DNA of 64,000 bases, from positions 55,032,605-55,096,604 of the forward strand of contig CM060325.1 in NCBI GenBank assembly GCA_030674155.1. The letters are read 5' to 3'. The notes below the pieces were generated by a model. The model was not told the DNA's origin, ran no database searches, and was given only the letters and a program-made list of their open reading frames with translations. Positions 38,310-53,470 of this stretch are shown one piece after another (position 1 is the stretch's first letter; each line of letters begins with the position of its first letter). This DNA comes from Stramonita haemastoma. Taxonomy: Eukaryota; Mollusca; Gastropoda; Neogastropoda; Muricidae. The translations under genes were made by a program, and so were the position numbers.

Positions 38310-40630
38310 TGACTGGCGGCTAGCGGTGTATACCTGTGAGTCTGTGAGGATTTCCCGCCACACACCTGCTACAGCAGCAGCAGCTCCGGCAGAGCTGAGG
38401 AGAGGAGAGGAGAGGTCGGAAGGCCAGCTCCAGAGAGGAGAGGGGGGAGGCCCGGATTACCAGCAGTGGTCGTGTGAAGGAAGGAAAAGCCTGTGTGGGG
38501 TGTGGGCTTCGTGCCAGCACGGGATGTGGTGAAGGATAGAGTGTGAGGGGGGCAGCCTGTGTGTTTGTGGGCTTCAGGGAGAGTGGATTAATTCATGTGT
38601 GGAAGCCAGGCAGGGGGTCGTGTGCACTACCCCTTTACGCTGTGTGACCGGGTCTGTGGGGAAGGAAAGGAGGGGCCCAGGCTGTGGGTCTGCCAGCTGT
38701 CAGTGTCTATCAGCACGTCGCTGTCAAACCGCCTCTTTGGCCCACCGAGCAGACCATCCATCGTGTGTTGTTTCCTTTTAGTTGTGCCCATGACTACCAC
38801 CCTCCTGTTTTCCATGTGCTCCCACCCCCCTCTTTTATTTCCCCCCTTCACATTGACGACACCGTTCTCAGCCACAAACCCCCCACCCCCCTTCCTCTTC
38901 TGTTCCTGACCAGCAAGTCAGCATCGGTGAAGGTGTGCAGCGTTCAGAACGTTCCAAAAGTGGAGCAGCATGCATGGGAGTTTGAGCTGGCTGTTGTTCC
39001 TGCTGTGATGAGGAGAGAGAGAGAGAGAGGGCACGCTGCCAACTGGGCGTGCCTGGAAAAGACCAGATAGGAGACGAGGCCTCAAGCTGAAGTGATTGAG
39101 GAGAGGGTCTACTTCACCTCCACCTGCTAGGGCTCCTCCTCCCTGTGGAAGCAGGATCACAAGGTGGGGGGGGGAGTCCAGGTGAGGAGCATGGCTGGCC
39201 TGTTTCTCCGCCGATCCTTCGTCCACTCCTGTTCATAACTGACACGTGAACTCCAGTGATTGGGCACCACGGCACAGAGACACACACACACACACATCCC
39301 CACTACCATCACCCAACTAAACAGTTTTTGTTTCCTGGACCTAGAACACTTAGTGCAGTGAACTGTTTCTCGTTCCTTTTTGTCACAGACAGTATTCTTT
39401 GGGATGGATGACAATGTTTTTCCTTCGTTGCAGTCAAGACTTTTGTTGCCAAGCTAAGAATTTATCACAGACTGGGTCTTCGGTTGACTTTTTTGTTTCA
39501 GTTTTATTTTGGTGTCATGGTGCAACAATTCACTGGATACACTCACACACACACACACAGAGCTGGGTACAGAGGATGGTGCCCCTAGAAAAGAGTGGGA
39601 ACAGTGCAGAAGTGGACTCAGAGAGGAGTGAAAGGTGAAGCTGTGGTGTTGGTGCAGTACAGAGATGTGTCTGCGAGACATGTTGCTGATGGTACTGCAC
39701 TTGGAGCTGGTCTCCTAACCTTCTGTCTGTAGATGTTGCGACAGAGACCTGTGTAGGATAGGATTCCGTTGTAAAGTTAGCTTACACGAGAAGACATGAC
39801 ATAGTAGTGAGAGAAATTCATCTGTCTGGCTGCTGGAGGGAGCGTGGAGGATTTACTGGACAAATAGTCATTGACCAAACTGGAGAAAAATGTTGCAGGA
39901 ACACATCACAGAATCAGATGCGTTTCTGGAAGAAGAAAGCGCGTCAAAAATATGATCTTCAGTTCTCTAGTGATGAAGGGGTTACGTATGGAAATGCGGG
40001 GCTCAGAAATTATGTAAACGGTTGGTTCACTTGTCTTTTGTCTTAATGACCTGATGTTCATCTCTCTTTCCCGCTTTCTCTTTCCACCGTCATTAGTCAC
40101 GCTCATTCTTCATTGAAAGGTTAACTCATTTTCATTTCATGAATGAGTAGTAGAGGAGGTTCGTTCTTCTTGAAGCTTGAGAGAATGATGATGATTCAGG
40201 AATGCAAGTGTACAGAATAGTTTATGATAATATTATATATAAATGCTTGCGAGAGTTATGTGGGGTTTTTTTTTGGTGTGGTGTCACTTTTTCAGGGGGG
40301 ATCCGAGTCACACTAAAAGGAAATGCACAGTATGCAGGTAACCAACATATATCTTGAGTAATACCTACTGGAAAACAAAGTCTGTCATTAGCTGCTTTGT
40401 AAAGGTATGTTATTAATTTGATTCTGAAGTCCCAATAGTGTACAGACTTTAGTTCCTGTGCATTTCGGGGGGGGGGGGGGGGGGTTCTGTGGTTTTCTTT
40501 CTTAACTCTTGAGGAAAGGATTTTGAAAATCAGCGTAGTGGAAATTTTTTATGCCATTGTTCCATTCTTTTGTTTGTTCGATTCATTAGGCTATAAAACA
40601 AACAAAAAATAAATAAAATTATGATTTTGA
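38310..40630 (+). other. ANKRD11/12: Probable 3' UTR of ANKRD11/12
   Basis: No coding potential on either strand after the stop. The first 1.5 kb is GC-rich and then becomes AT-rich. The end is set by the strongest nearby poly(A) signal cluster at 40608-40617. Longer forms are possible because AATAAA also occurs at 42125, 43641 and 44996. Confidence 0.5.
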
Positions 40631-40655
40631 TTATAAATTTGTGTTTGTTGTCTTG
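40608..40655 (+). promoter_or_regulatory. Candidate poly(A) signal for ANKRD11/12
   Basis: Two overlapping AATAAA hexamers at 40608 and 40612 are followed about 25-35 bases later by the GT-rich stretch TTTGTGTTTGTTGTC, the layout of a functional cleavage site. Confidence 0.5.
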
Positions 40656-40933
40656 ACTCTTGATATATCTGATAAAGAATGGTGAGGGAGGTGGAATGTA
40701 TGATAATCATAGCAAGTCAGAAGATAGATATTTGCTGTAAAGATATGGGGCTGGTGGAGCATGATTATGACAGTGTTAAAGATGCTGTTGGTTGCTTTTG
40801 TTTGGATTTTTTTTTGTTTCAGAGGACAGACTATTTTATCCATTGCTTCAGAAATTTGTTTGTTTTTTATGGGGGGGGGGGGGAGTTATTTTTTCAATGT
40901 AATAGATTAATCCAAAAATAGTGGAACCCCCCC

Positions 40934-40979
<46 letters not shown>

Positions 40980-43900
40980 CACACACACACACAAATCTGG
41001 CATCATTTCAAATGTCATATTTGTAGGAATCGCCCAACTCTGTCCATTTTCTTTCTAGCATAATTTTAGATTTTCCTTGAAAAAGACAACTTGAAAAGAA
41101 TGCGAGTGGTGTCTTTATACAGCTTTTCTCCTATATTATATATACTTTTGATTGTACGTTTTTTCCAAATTTTCTTCTCACTAACCTTCTGGGGTTTTGT
41201 TGTTTTCTTTTTTATGTTTGCTTGTTATATATTTTTTGTGGGTTTTTTATCATAAAGATTCTGAGATCGATTCAAGTGTTAATAAGCGAGGAATTTGTAT
41301 TTTGCTGTGGATGATAAAAGTTTGTTATGGAATTATTGTTATTGTATTATGGTGTGCATGTCTTTTTCTTCAAAAATCTGTCTTGGATTATCTTCTGTAT
41401 TATCAGGTTTTTCTTTGTCATCTTTATTTGTTGTTTTACAAGAGGTTTATTACAGTGCATAAGGTTGTGTGTGTTGATTGATGGTGGTTTTGTTTTTATT
41501 CATAGTTTTTGTTGTTGTTATGTTTACCTGTTGTCTATTGTGTTTCATTTATTACATTTCTGTCAGCAGTGAGACTGACCTTTTTTTTTTAATAGATGTT
41601 TGACAGCTTTAAACAAAATTAGTTTTATGATTTGGTTTGAAAAAAGAAGAGAACCCAAAATTTTTGCTAATTTTTTTTTTTTTTTTTAAAGATAATAAAG
41701 CACACAATAGTTGAGATCCAATTGCAAAGGAGAGAAAGAGTACTGAGCTCTTTGGAATTTAGAATTCTTTCCCCCTTTGAATTTGTACAGGGTGTTTTTG
41801 CATATATGTGTGTGTGGCAGATTTTACAAAATGCAGAAAGGATAGTTCAGTTCTTGATCAGCTAATGTTGCTGTAACTGTTTGGGGTTTTTCAGTTTTGT
41901 CTGTCATGGAAAACTGCAGAGAAGAAGAAAGTTTTTTTTAAACATTCATTTATTGCAGAATTTATATCTATTTCTTTAACCTTTTTCATTTTCTTTTCTG
42001 CATTTAAGAATTAACTATTTTAAATAAAAATTATTATTTTTTCATTTCCTTTTCGCCACGGGCTTCTAAATGACGATGTTTTCATGTGAGTGAAAAGGAT
42101 CCACTCCTAGCAACCAAAACTGAAAATAAAGAATCAGATGCTGGCATAGTATAGCGATTAGTCCTTTGTTTTTCTGAAAATTACTTTTTCAGACACAATT
42201 TTAAGATAACCGAGGTTTCAGAAATCCGAAATGCTGATCATTTGTCAGGAGCCTTTGCCGTAGGCAGTAATTTTGCCAAGAGGCTTTGACCGACCTCATC
42301 CTGTTGAGTGCAACTTTTCTTTTCTTCAGACATGGGGAGATCTATGTACCCCTTTTCTCCCTCCAACAAGAAGCTTTACTTGTAGGTTAGGTCATGCAGA
42401 GATCTTTCAGATTCCAACTGGACATTATCACCATGCCATGGTGTGAAAGAGTCAGAGTACTGGCACTCATCAGATTTGTTTTGAGCTGAATTTCAAGTTT
42501 ATGTTGGCTATATTAGGATTTTGCTGGCCAGAAGTTTCCTTCTACAAATGGCAGTTCTCCAGTCATTTGTGTTGAACCCACCTTATTTTGTATCAGCCCA
42601 GATTGCTAGATATTAATATGTCTCTAAGTGGATTGTCTTGTTTTGTTGAGGGTCTTTTTTGTTTTGGGGTTGTTTTTGTTGTTTTTTTGTGTTAGGGGGG
42701 GGGGGGGGGGTATACCCTTTGTAGTACATCCTTGAGATTTTTGTTTTAAGTGTTAGATTCATAAATTAGGTATGTGTGTGGACTACCCATGCACACCTTC
42801 CCTGAGTTCCAGATTTATAGTTCATCTGTGCGTACATCGGTGTATGTTGATCTGTGTATGGTTGTGTGCGTTTGCTGTGTGCGTGTGTGTAGTTTTATCA
42901 AGTGCCGCATCCAACACTCACCCCAGTGAGCACTAGATCTGTCACTGATGTCTGTGTGTGTGGTTTTTCTTTCCAGTGCCTCCAGGTGCCAGGTTCATAT
43001 TTTGTTGGGGTTTTTTTGTTTGTTTGTTTTGGGGTGGGTTTTTTTTTCACAAGTGCCGGTTCATAGCTCACTGTATGTGTGTGTGTTTAAGTAGTACATG
43101 TGTGTGCTGGGGGTGGGGGGGTAAGTGCCAGGTTCATAGCCTACAGGGGTGGGCTTCTTCCATTTTGGGGGGGCGGGTTTTGTTGGTTTTTTTTAATTAT
43201 ATAGTGCCAGGAATGCAAGACCTATGCATGAGGTCATATTTGGGTTTTTTTTGGGGGGGTTGTTTGTAGCCCAGCTGACAACAGGGGCCACATTAGGGCT
43301 GAAAGAATGGGATTTCCCAAGTAGCCAGATTATTGTACAATATGTGTGTGTAAAAGTTTTGGCACACAACCAGCATACATGGAGGTTGAACAACTCTTGA
43401 AAGGGTTGCCACAAGACGGCCTTTGCAGTTAAAGGGACATAACAAGGGTATACAAAGGCAGACAAGCACTCTCCACACATGCACATGCCTCTTGCTAGTT
43501 GAAGTGCAACAGTAGAGGAAGTAATGCTGTGAAATTATCACAGGTTTCTTGCACTGACAAAAAATGAACAAGGTTCATATTTCTTGCAGAGTAAAATTAC
43601 ATTGCTCTCACTCTCATCAAAATCTTTTGAATGCATAACAAATAAACTGTTGGTGTTTATTGAACTAAAACTGTTCTCTTGTCTCTTTAACGCAAGTACC
43701 AACAAACTGTACTTGTTTAGGCTAGTCCTAGCAAAAAGGAGAGGTCTGTTTTTATGAAAGCATTGTACGTGCGTCTGTACTGAAAATGACCCAAGCAGTT
43801 TATGTTTTGGTTTTTACACATTCCAGCTTTGGAGCTGGGGCTGTTTCTCAGTGGGCTTTGTGTGGTTCCCTTTCAATTTCTTCTTCTTCGAACACTCACA

Positions 43901-45540
43901 GGGCAACTATGGTCTGTCATGTGAGCGAAAATGCATTGCACTGCCGTAAAGCGACTGACAAGTAAATTTGACTTTGGGCAAATGGAAATTGGCAATCAGT
44001 TCTTTTCATAACAAAGTGTCTTTCTCCTTCCCTCAGATGCTTGCTTTTAGGTGCCATGGAGTGTAATAATACCCAATAGTACTGAGAAGTGCCGTTAATT
44101 CTTTTTATTTTCCTATGCTCTGATATTCCACTTTTTTTCTCTCTCCTTTTTCATGTTATTTGTTTAATTCCTACTGTTTTCTTCCTAAAAGTTTTTATGT
44201 CTGAAATATTGCTGTCAGTGTCACAAGTATCTGGTGTGTAGATGTTGGTGGTTATTTTTTTCCCCTCTTGTTTGTCATTTGGTCTTTTTTTTTTTTTAAA
44301 GTATTTTTGTTTTCTTTTTTGTTTTTGTATCAGCTGCTAAAGGAAAGTTGAGCATACTTTAAAGAAATGGAAATGGGGTTTAATTAGGTATTTTTTGTTC
44401 TTTTTGATTTCTTTTTAGCAGTTTTGTAATGCTGACTGAAAGAAGCACTTGAAGTACAGTGAGTGAAAATTCTTTTTTCCCCCTAAATATTAGGTGTGGA
44501 AAAAAAGTTAAATGAAAGCACAGAATGTTCATTTTCATGAGGTGTTCATCCCCTACCCGTCACATTCATTTCCAGTTTTCACATAATTTATAATCTACTC
44601 ATAACATTTTCTCCCTCTCTCTCTCTCTGTCTCTCTCATGCATCAGCCATTCTCTGTCTCTTCACGATGCTTCATTCATCATTTCTGCTCCCTTGTCATT
44701 GACTGTTGTCGCTCTAGTACTGTGGTTTGTTTCTCTTTCGGCTCATTGTGTTAATTTCACTTGTACAACATCGTACGTATCCCCACCATGTGTCAGAAAT
44801 CGTCTTTGACAGCGGGATGGTTGTCTGCCATTGCGAAGTTGTGTTACTGACTATGAATTAATTAATTCACTGTAGTGAAGCTATATCACACAGTCAGTCT
44901 GATGTGAGCAACATGCTTTGAAACAGTTGACCATTTTCTTTCTCTACTGTTTTGTCAGATTCAGTGGAGGACCTTGTATTAATATGCCTTTGTGAAATAA
45001 AGCTAAAGAGTCTTAACAGTTTGCTTTGTGTGTGTGAGTTTCAAAGAGAAACTGTGCTTTTTTATCGGGAAAAAAATGAGCAGTGTGACTTGGGGGAGCA
45101 AACTCGGCATGAGAAATGTCTTCCATTTTTAATAGTTCTGAGAAATCTGTGTTTCTGTGTGATCCTAGGATTTTTCTGCAAAACTAAAAATGTTTGCTGT
45201 CAGTCCAGTTTAGTGCAGACACTTGAATCAAAAAGTCGTGTAGTTCAGAGTTCAAAATTTTGTTGGCAAATATGTTCTGAGATCATATTAAACAGAAAAT
45301 TGGGATTTTCTGGACACTATGGAAAATGAAGTTACTGTGTTTTGCCACACTGGCGCAGAACTGTTCATCACAAAGACAATGGTCAAACAAAGCCTAGAGT
45401 GACTGCATCTCTTGGTGTTAAGCTTTTGACCTGAACAAGCAAAGCATTGTGTGTTAACATTATCCTGAAGGGCTTAGGCTTTGCAAGTTTTGTGGCATCC
45501 ATGAACAGCAGTTTCAAAACACTATGCATATGTACACCAC
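40631..45540. other. Non-coding: distal 3' UTR or intergenic, T-rich
   Basis: No coding frame. It contains a CA tract (40938-40992), T runs followed by G runs, and several AATAAA hexamers. Strand composition is T-rich on +, like the ANKRD introns. Confidence 0.6.
44996..45040 (+). promoter_or_regulatory. Alternative distal poly(A) signal
   Basis: AATAAA at 44996 is followed by a TTTGTGTGTGTGAG element near 45025-45040. It sits just before the strand composition changes near 45.5 kb, so it could be the distal end of ANKRD11/12 transcripts. Confidence 0.35.
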
Positions 45541-46344
45541 ATTAGCACATGAATGAAGAAGCGCGCACACACGCTCGCTTACTCACACACAAACACACAA
45601 GCACATTCAATGTTATTGCTGAATATGTTTTTAATCAGGGATCCTGATGATCCACAAAGCAGGGGGAACAACAGGGGAAAAAATCAAGCCATTCCAAGAA
45701 CCGAGGTGGATTACGATATGATCCATGTTCAGAGCCACTGGTGACTATAACAGATACCTCTATCATCTAAACTGGAGGACATTTCTATCACTGTGTCAAT
45801 CATTTGATATCATTTCCAGAGACAATGCCTGTCTCCAAAACTGCTGTTATACTGACGTACATTACAAGGACAAAGCTTGATAATTCCCGCCATCAATAAT
45901 GAACAATGAATGTCATCAACAAAACCTGGTTCAGTGGAATAAAGAAAGGCTTAAATATAAAATCAATCACATCAGATCAGTGCAATGAAAACGGAATGGG
46001 GGGAGGGATTATGGTATTTAAAAGGGGGGGGGGGGAGAGACCACCTTAATTCAAATAAGTTTTCCAAGTAAAAACGTTGGAAAGTGGCAGCACCAAAACA
46101 TGTGACCAAAAAAAGGTGATGCAGTGCAGAACAAAATAAAATAACCAACTGAAAATGGAAATGATGGTCAAGTTACTGCAATTATTAAATAACGATGCGA
46201 TTAATAGTTCAACTGCAATGGCCAAAAATTAGTGCAGCAATAATTGTATTGCAGTTAGCAAATAACAGTGTGATAATCAAAAGCAGTCATGACACAAAAG
46301 AAGACTTTGCACGAGGTCATGGCAAATAAAAGAGAAAACGAGTA

Positions 46345-46590
46345 AGCTAGCTCTGCAATATCTAAGCACTTCCTCTCTCCAAGCTAAGATCAAGTAGTGT
46401 TGAGCATGGTCACCTAGCGATAGGTGACCCTTCATGTGTCCTGGCTTCAATACAATCCCCCAGTTCACCCAGCTGTAAAGCAACAAGGGTGGTGAGACTT
46501 GATGCCACTCAGATGCAGGTCCCTAGCGAAGCTGAGGTCTCTTGACACCTCCCTCTCTAATGGCTGCATAGGTTGCGAGACTGGTATTTT
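46345..46590 (+). repeat. Diverged family B SINE
   Basis: It has CCAAGCTAAGATCAAGTAGT, ATAGGTGACCC, CCCCAGTTCACCCAGCTGTA and CGAAGCTGAGGTCTCTTGAC in family-B order. The 5' A-box region is poorly kept. Confidence 0.65.
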
Positions 46591-46914
46591 TCCTCTTTTT
46601 CTTTAAAACTACATTTGAGAAGGCACAGCAAGCAAGCATTGTTCCTGACTTTACCATGTTTGAAAAATAACCTGCATATGATAGCTTTTATTTTTTTAAT
46701 AGCTTAATCGCTTTTTTTTTTTTAAATATCAAATTTACGAAGTTTTATGTAAAGGTCTTTCTCCAGGAGACTGATAGAAATGGTATGCATCTGCTGTTTA
46801 TTTCTGAGGCTGACTGTTTTGCGTTGCATGGCACTAATAGCGGAAAGTGGGGGTAAACGACTGCCGTGAACTTTGTGGGGTGAACAGCAAGGTAGAGCAC
46901 AGACAGACCTTATG

Positions 46915-47130
46915 ATCTGACAGTCATCTGAGGGCCCAGGGTCCAGTCACCACTGATCTTTTTTGTGTTTGTTTGGTTTTTTTATCACCACTGATCTCTT
47001 CTATGTACAGAGGGATTTTTCCACTGGAGCTCAGAGTGGTTCCCACTTCTGTCCTCTCCCTGCAAAGTCCTTTAGATGAGACTATAAACTGAATGTCTAT
47101 GTGCCAACACATACACAACATAAACCCTTC
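46915..47130 (+). repeat. SINE family A fragment
   Basis: It has CAAAGTCCTTTAGATGAGAC and TATAAACTGAATGTC after a degenerate head. The 3' part is lost. Confidence 0.6.
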
Positions 47131-50100
47131 AGCAACATTTTTCATCCAAAAAAAAGCTACAGCGGGTGATCTGGATGGCAAAAACATACCCTGCACATGA
47201 CTGAAGAAGGATAAGTTCCACCAGGTCTAACTCAGTGCATGTACGGTCATCATGACGGCTTAGTTGTGGAGCTAAGAGAATAAAATATCATTGATATGTT
47301 AAGGGCCAAAGTATAAGGCCATGCATAACAGACAAGTCTACAAAGACTTTTGTCAGATCTAACTAGTCATCCATACCAGATTACCTCATACAGGCAAGAC
47401 TGATGACAGGTTCAGAACCTTGGTACAAACAACAGTCACTTGCTGGTCAGAATCTCCACTTTTCAAGCCTGTTCAATAAAAGTGTTCTCTTCTGGCTTTT
47501 TTTTTTTTTCAAACTACTGTTTGAAGGGTGGAGGGTTGAGATTTTATTTTAACATGATGTCTTAATTTTCACTCATCATTCTGGAAAATATTTCTGACAT
47601 TTATGTAGACTTGACAGTGATAGGTAAGTCTTCACTGAGTCTTTAAAAAAAAAAAATTTTAGATTGAAAGATAAAAAATGAATGCCTTCACTTCAGATGC
47701 CAAAGATGGGGATGCAGCCTACAATGTCTCACACCTAAGCTAAGCATTAACCTGACACTGCCTCTTGAAACGGGAGTCCAAATACCTCCATTCCACATAG
47801 TTTTCAAGATCACCAACTCGTGAGTTCTAAGTCTAATGTCTTCAGTACTTGCCTTCTCAGCTTTGCCCTCAGTTAATTTTTAACTTGAACTAAGCTATGA
47901 GAGCCATGATCTAAGCTCTGGATTAGTCGGTGTTTTCATTAGCAGTGGACTTTGCTATTCTCTGGATCAGGTGTCATCACTGAACATGGCCATCATGACC
48001 AAGCAACACTGCAGTGGCTGGGTCTCTTGAAGGAAATTTAAAAGTGACCACTACCTGCAAAATACAGCTTTTATCTTAAATACAGGAACCATTGTGGTTA
48101 GTTTAACCTATGTGCTCTTGTCTTAACTTGATGAACTATCGTGGTTAGTTTAACCCATTTCAAACACTGGTTTCAAAAGAAAGCACTGGTTACAGCTACA
48201 CTGCAATTTTTTTTTTTTTTAATTAAACCTTGGCACAATTTCCTGTCCTATTGATGAATTCGCATCTTGCATCCATAAAAACCCAACAAAAGCTTGAAAA
48301 GATCATTCAGCAACAAAACAAAACAAACAACAACAAAAAACAAAAAAAACCCTAAGTACGCATGTATAGAGAAACCTGCATGACCACTCTAGCACAGTAT
48401 TGCAGCAATAAACAAACAGGACAACAGATGGCCTCAGCTCACAGAATGGATGTATACATACACGTATATCTGCTGCCCCTCTGCCCAAGTTCCCCTCCCT
48501 CAACTCGCAGTGCCAGCACCGGAGTGAGAGGCGGCCAGCTGGCCATGCCATAGACTGTAAAAACCCATTCCTGACAGCAGCAGAAGTCACCACTTTCATC
48601 CACACCCACCCGCCTCGGGTATTACTATATACACACTGCATACAGCATGCCTCCTCCTCCTATCCTCTAGGACAATTACCACTGACCAGAATATCTCGAG
48701 GGGGGGTGGGGTCATGTAATGCACTGACACAGAATCACACAATAAATACATCCATCCTACTTCACTGCTTTCCCCAAAACATGCACACATCTTGCACAAC
48801 AGCTGCACAGTCTCGGGGAGGGGAGGGGGGGGGGGGGGTATGAGTTCTGCATGGAGGAACCCACAAGGAGGATGGGAGTACAACCTATTCCACAATGTTG
48901 CAGACACAGTCTATTGTAGTTTAATAATAATATTAAAAAATTACTGATAAAATAAAATAATAATGATAAAATAAATTCAAACAATTTTTTTTTTAAGAAT
49001 TCCCGACAGTGCTCATAAATATGAAAAGATTCCACTCTCAGAACTCTTCAGAAGATGCAGTTCTGCTGATAGCTCTCCACTGTGTTCTCAGTTTTTCCTC
49101 CAGTATTGCAATGGAGCTGGCTCATTCCTACAGGCTGTCAGGTTTACAAGCATTTATAATCAGTTATTTATGCCACTGTATCCCTAAAATGAAAGGAATA
49201 AAACAAACATACACAAACTGGAACAGTATATAAACAAGACAGGGGAAAAATGTTGAGACAACTACAAATATGCTTGTAGGGCAATAAAAGAAAGGGAGAA
49301 AAAATAATGATGATATGAAATAAAATGGGTTTGGCAAGTCTGCAACTGTTACAATGTTCAGAACTTTGAAAAATATGGGTTAATAAACATTCACATGGGA
49401 TCATCAACCATCACACACAACACACACGAAATGCATGCTTACGAGCAGCTTCTCTGACCAGAAAACCACTTTTCCAGCAGTTTTGTGATCATATTCTTTC
49501 ACCTATGGGTTCCAATTCTTCTGATAACAGCTGTTAATTAAGAATGACCACATGATTGTTGGATCATGTTTGTACCATGCTGACACTGGACAGTTTGGTC
49601 AGTTTCCATGTAGGCTTTTTTTTACATATTATTAATATAATGTGTATATAAGGCCTGATCCTGATCCTGATTCCTGAAGCAAAACTATTTCTCCTGCACA
49701 TATGTAAATGTTCAACTCATGAACACTCACATTCTAGAGCTACCACTTGAGCCCTTTTTACATATTCCTGATAGCTAAAGCAATTTTTTTCCCTCTATAT
49801 GTATGCAAATATTCAACTCCTGAACGCTTCCATTCTAAGCTGAGACTCAACAAACCTATCCAACAAACCTCGGGGCTGATTTTGTTTTTTTCTAAACTTA
49901 CCATAAAACTAAAAAGCCACCAGATTAAATCTTTGAAGGTGTTCAAAATAAAGAATAAAAACTGCAAAATGTGCTTCATGGCCTAAAAAAAAAGAATTGC
50001 TATATACAATAAAACATCTATTTGGCTTGGTCAAAGAACAAATCAAAAAAAAAAGAGGAAACTGTTCGCTCAAGTGAAAACTTTCCCTGCAAACAGTGGC

Positions 50101-52855
50101 TGTCAAAAAATTATTCTAGAACACAACAGAAGTGTTCTTTCTCTGACACCATAGGCTAGAAATGGTAATCGTTGGCACAAGACTTATTGTACTTTATACA
50201 TTGCATGACAATTGACACTGGAGTTGAGTGGACGCAAAAAATCTGAACAGACCTACACAATGACATCATGTCATACTCAAGTGTTCTTTTCAGTGAAGTA
50301 CATAGAGTGATATAGTTCAAACGGGACAAAACTTTTTTATATACCACACTAGAAGTCCACAATACATAAAAATATCTCTTCCAACCTTACATCTGAAACC
50401 ATACTTTCCAACAAACAAAAACTCTGAGAACCAATACCAACTAACTTTTTGAAACAAATGGCAAATATGGAATCAAACAGCAATATGTGGCAGTTTTAAA
50501 TATATATATAGTACAAATATGTGTTGTCATGCAAGTGTGCAGCATTATTTTAGAGTACTGATTATATATCTCACTATATGTCTTGACACAGGCTGCTCAC
50601 ACCATATGGGATGCTTTCTCATTAAACATTTTCCAAAACATTTGCATTTTATCAGATACAATGTTGTGGCAAATGTTCCGAAAGAAAATGCATGAACATA
50701 CCAAGTTTATAGAAAAGAAAGTCGAGTAGAGCATGCCCTTGTTAAGAACTAATTGATGAAATAGGAGACACTTAAGAACTAGGTTTGAAAAAAATACAAA
50801 GCCATAATGAAAGGATACTGATCCACTTTCAATTAGACATGCAACTTTCTTATTCATTAAAAAAAAAAATGTTTTAAAAGCTTTCTTATTTGTAAGTGCT
50901 GAAAATCTATCTGATCAGAAGTGTGAGAGATAACTGGATATTCAAAGAAAATTATATGAATCAACATCCTCTCCATGTTATCTATTTCTGTGCTGACAGC
51001 GGAGTATAAAATGAAAATATAAGTATCCTTTGACTACAGCAAAGCAATTATGCCAGATATCTCAACTTCACTGTTGCATTCGTTGTCATCAATCATTCTT
51101 TGTGGGCCCAGTTAAACAAACCGTTTAAAAACCAAATCAAGAACAAAAAAATCTTTCGTACACAGTGATATTTAGTGACAGTATATAAGAGAAAACAGAA
51201 CATACACCAAACTACATAATGAACAAAATTATGTGCTTTATGTAAAAAAAATAAAAGAAAAGATTTTTTAAAAATAAATTTACATGAATTGTGCTTTATA
51301 TGAGACAGAACAGTTCGAATACAGGAAAATAAAAATAAAAAGAAGCGATACAAAATTGCATACAAGTCATAACAATGATTTTTTTTCTACATTTTAAAGT
51401 TGATGAAAAACACACACAGGTGTTCTGACCACAAAGATAACTATAATGTTCGATTCTGTGTGCACAGTGACTTGTCCAGGCTGTAAGTTGCTCACTTTAG
51501 ACGTCAACAATGTTTGCCCCATGTCCAGTTTTCTACAAATAAATATTTGTGTCACATATGCATGCCAATACGCACATGCACGCACGCACACACACACACA
51601 CAGACAAAAACACACACATACACACACAAAAAACACACACACACACACACACACACACTGTGATGGCAGGGATTTTTTTTATTTCAACACGTAACACTGG
51701 AAGGTTGCACTAAAATCACTTTTATGGCATCTTTCACAAAAAAAGGTATTTTCTTTACCAATCCATCATTTGCTTTGGGGTGGGGGTAGGGTGGGTAGGG
51801 GTGGGGAGATTGTCAGTGATCAGTATTGCTTATCATGTAATTAGAAAAAGCTGTTTAGATTTAGCAACAGTGTGATAATTTTACGTCTAATTACAGCACT
51901 GGATTTGTTTTTTTTCCTGGAAGGGGGAGTAAAAAGGGAGGAGGGGGTGTTACTATTATCATTAAAGCATAGAACAGACACTAATATTTCATTACAATCA
52001 TGATAAATAATCTAAAAATCTTACATATTTTTACACCAGGGTCAGTTCCTATACATGTAGTAAAAACATTAATGTTCCACATTAGTTAGTTATTAACTAA
52101 AAAAAAATTACCACGCTAATTAATATATTAATTCATTATGGTTAAGGTAGCACTTCAGGGTAACAGTATTTTCTTACAAAATATTCATTCCGCACAGGGG
52201 AGTACAGGAATACATACATAAGATCGTACAAAACTTTCAAAATCGTTTATCACCAAGACAATAAATAAATACCCCCCCCCCCCTTTTTTTTAAAAACAAA
52301 AACAAAAACAAAACCCAACAGAGGCATTATGACAGTATCAAAGGTAAAGAAACCATGTAAACTAAAATTTCAGAAACTACACACTGAGACATCCAGGAAA
52401 TGTTTAAATTTTACGATGTTAATATGATAAAACTTTGTCAAATCTGCGTTACTATCAGTCTGTGAAACAGTTATACATTTTTTTTTTCCTTACACTAGAA
52501 TCATGGTGCTTTTTTTTTTCTTCTGTTTAAAGAGAAAACACTAAACTCTACTACCAATACGCTCAAAGAAAATACACCCAAAATCTTGACATCCTTTCTC
52601 TTCAGAAGGGGGCAGGAGGTGTGTTTTTCATTCGAGGTAACAAAAGGAAATGACACTTCTCTTCTCTCATAAATAGCTGAAAAGTCACCAGGACACCACA
52701 CAAAAGTTTACGGGCAGTATTATGGGCAAATTGACAGGACCCCAACATCCCTATCCCTGTCCAGGCAATGAGATGATGAAACCGTCCTCAAAACTGAACG
52801 AACTTTTATATTTCAAATCCCGACCACCTGAAGGTCACAATACAGTGCGCGCGCG

Positions 52856-52924
<69 letters not shown>

Positions 52925-53470
52925 CAAAGTTCAGTTTTCAAGAATCGAGTTTATCAAAATTAAGTATCTAAAAACAAATCCTTGCTTACTTCTTGCCAAC
53001 ATCATTCGGAAGGCTACCAAACCTTACCTATCTCATCTGACTTTCTTGATCCTGATATTGGTTTGTTTTTATTTGAAACAGTGTTATTATGAAACATTCA
53101 ACATTGTTATAATTTTTTAACACCCTGTATCCAAACTGTTGGTTATTTTTCACTCCACTGTCCCTAATCTTTCACAATTTCAGACAGTCCTGAGAAATAC
53201 TTCCCTATAGTATTCCTAAAAGCCTGCATTGAACTTGAAACCTTGGGAACTGGGGCTTTGGAAGGGGGGGGGGGGGGTTGGTTGTGTTTTTTTTTTTTGG
53301 GGGGGGGGGGGGTGGTGGTGGTGGTGAGTTTTTTGTATTTTTTGTTTCAGCGGGGTTCTTTTTCTTCTTTTTTTTTAAAGCAAGATAAACCGACTGACTT
53401 TCACATCAACAGCTATCCTGTCATTTTTTTTCTCTCCATTTTTCAGCTAGACCTCTGAGGTTTACCTATG

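Noticed and set aside
44952..45329. 125-codon + strand frame near the distal poly(A) signal
   Set aside because: No homology, Cys-rich through GT and TTTGT sequence, and no splice context. Most likely chance.
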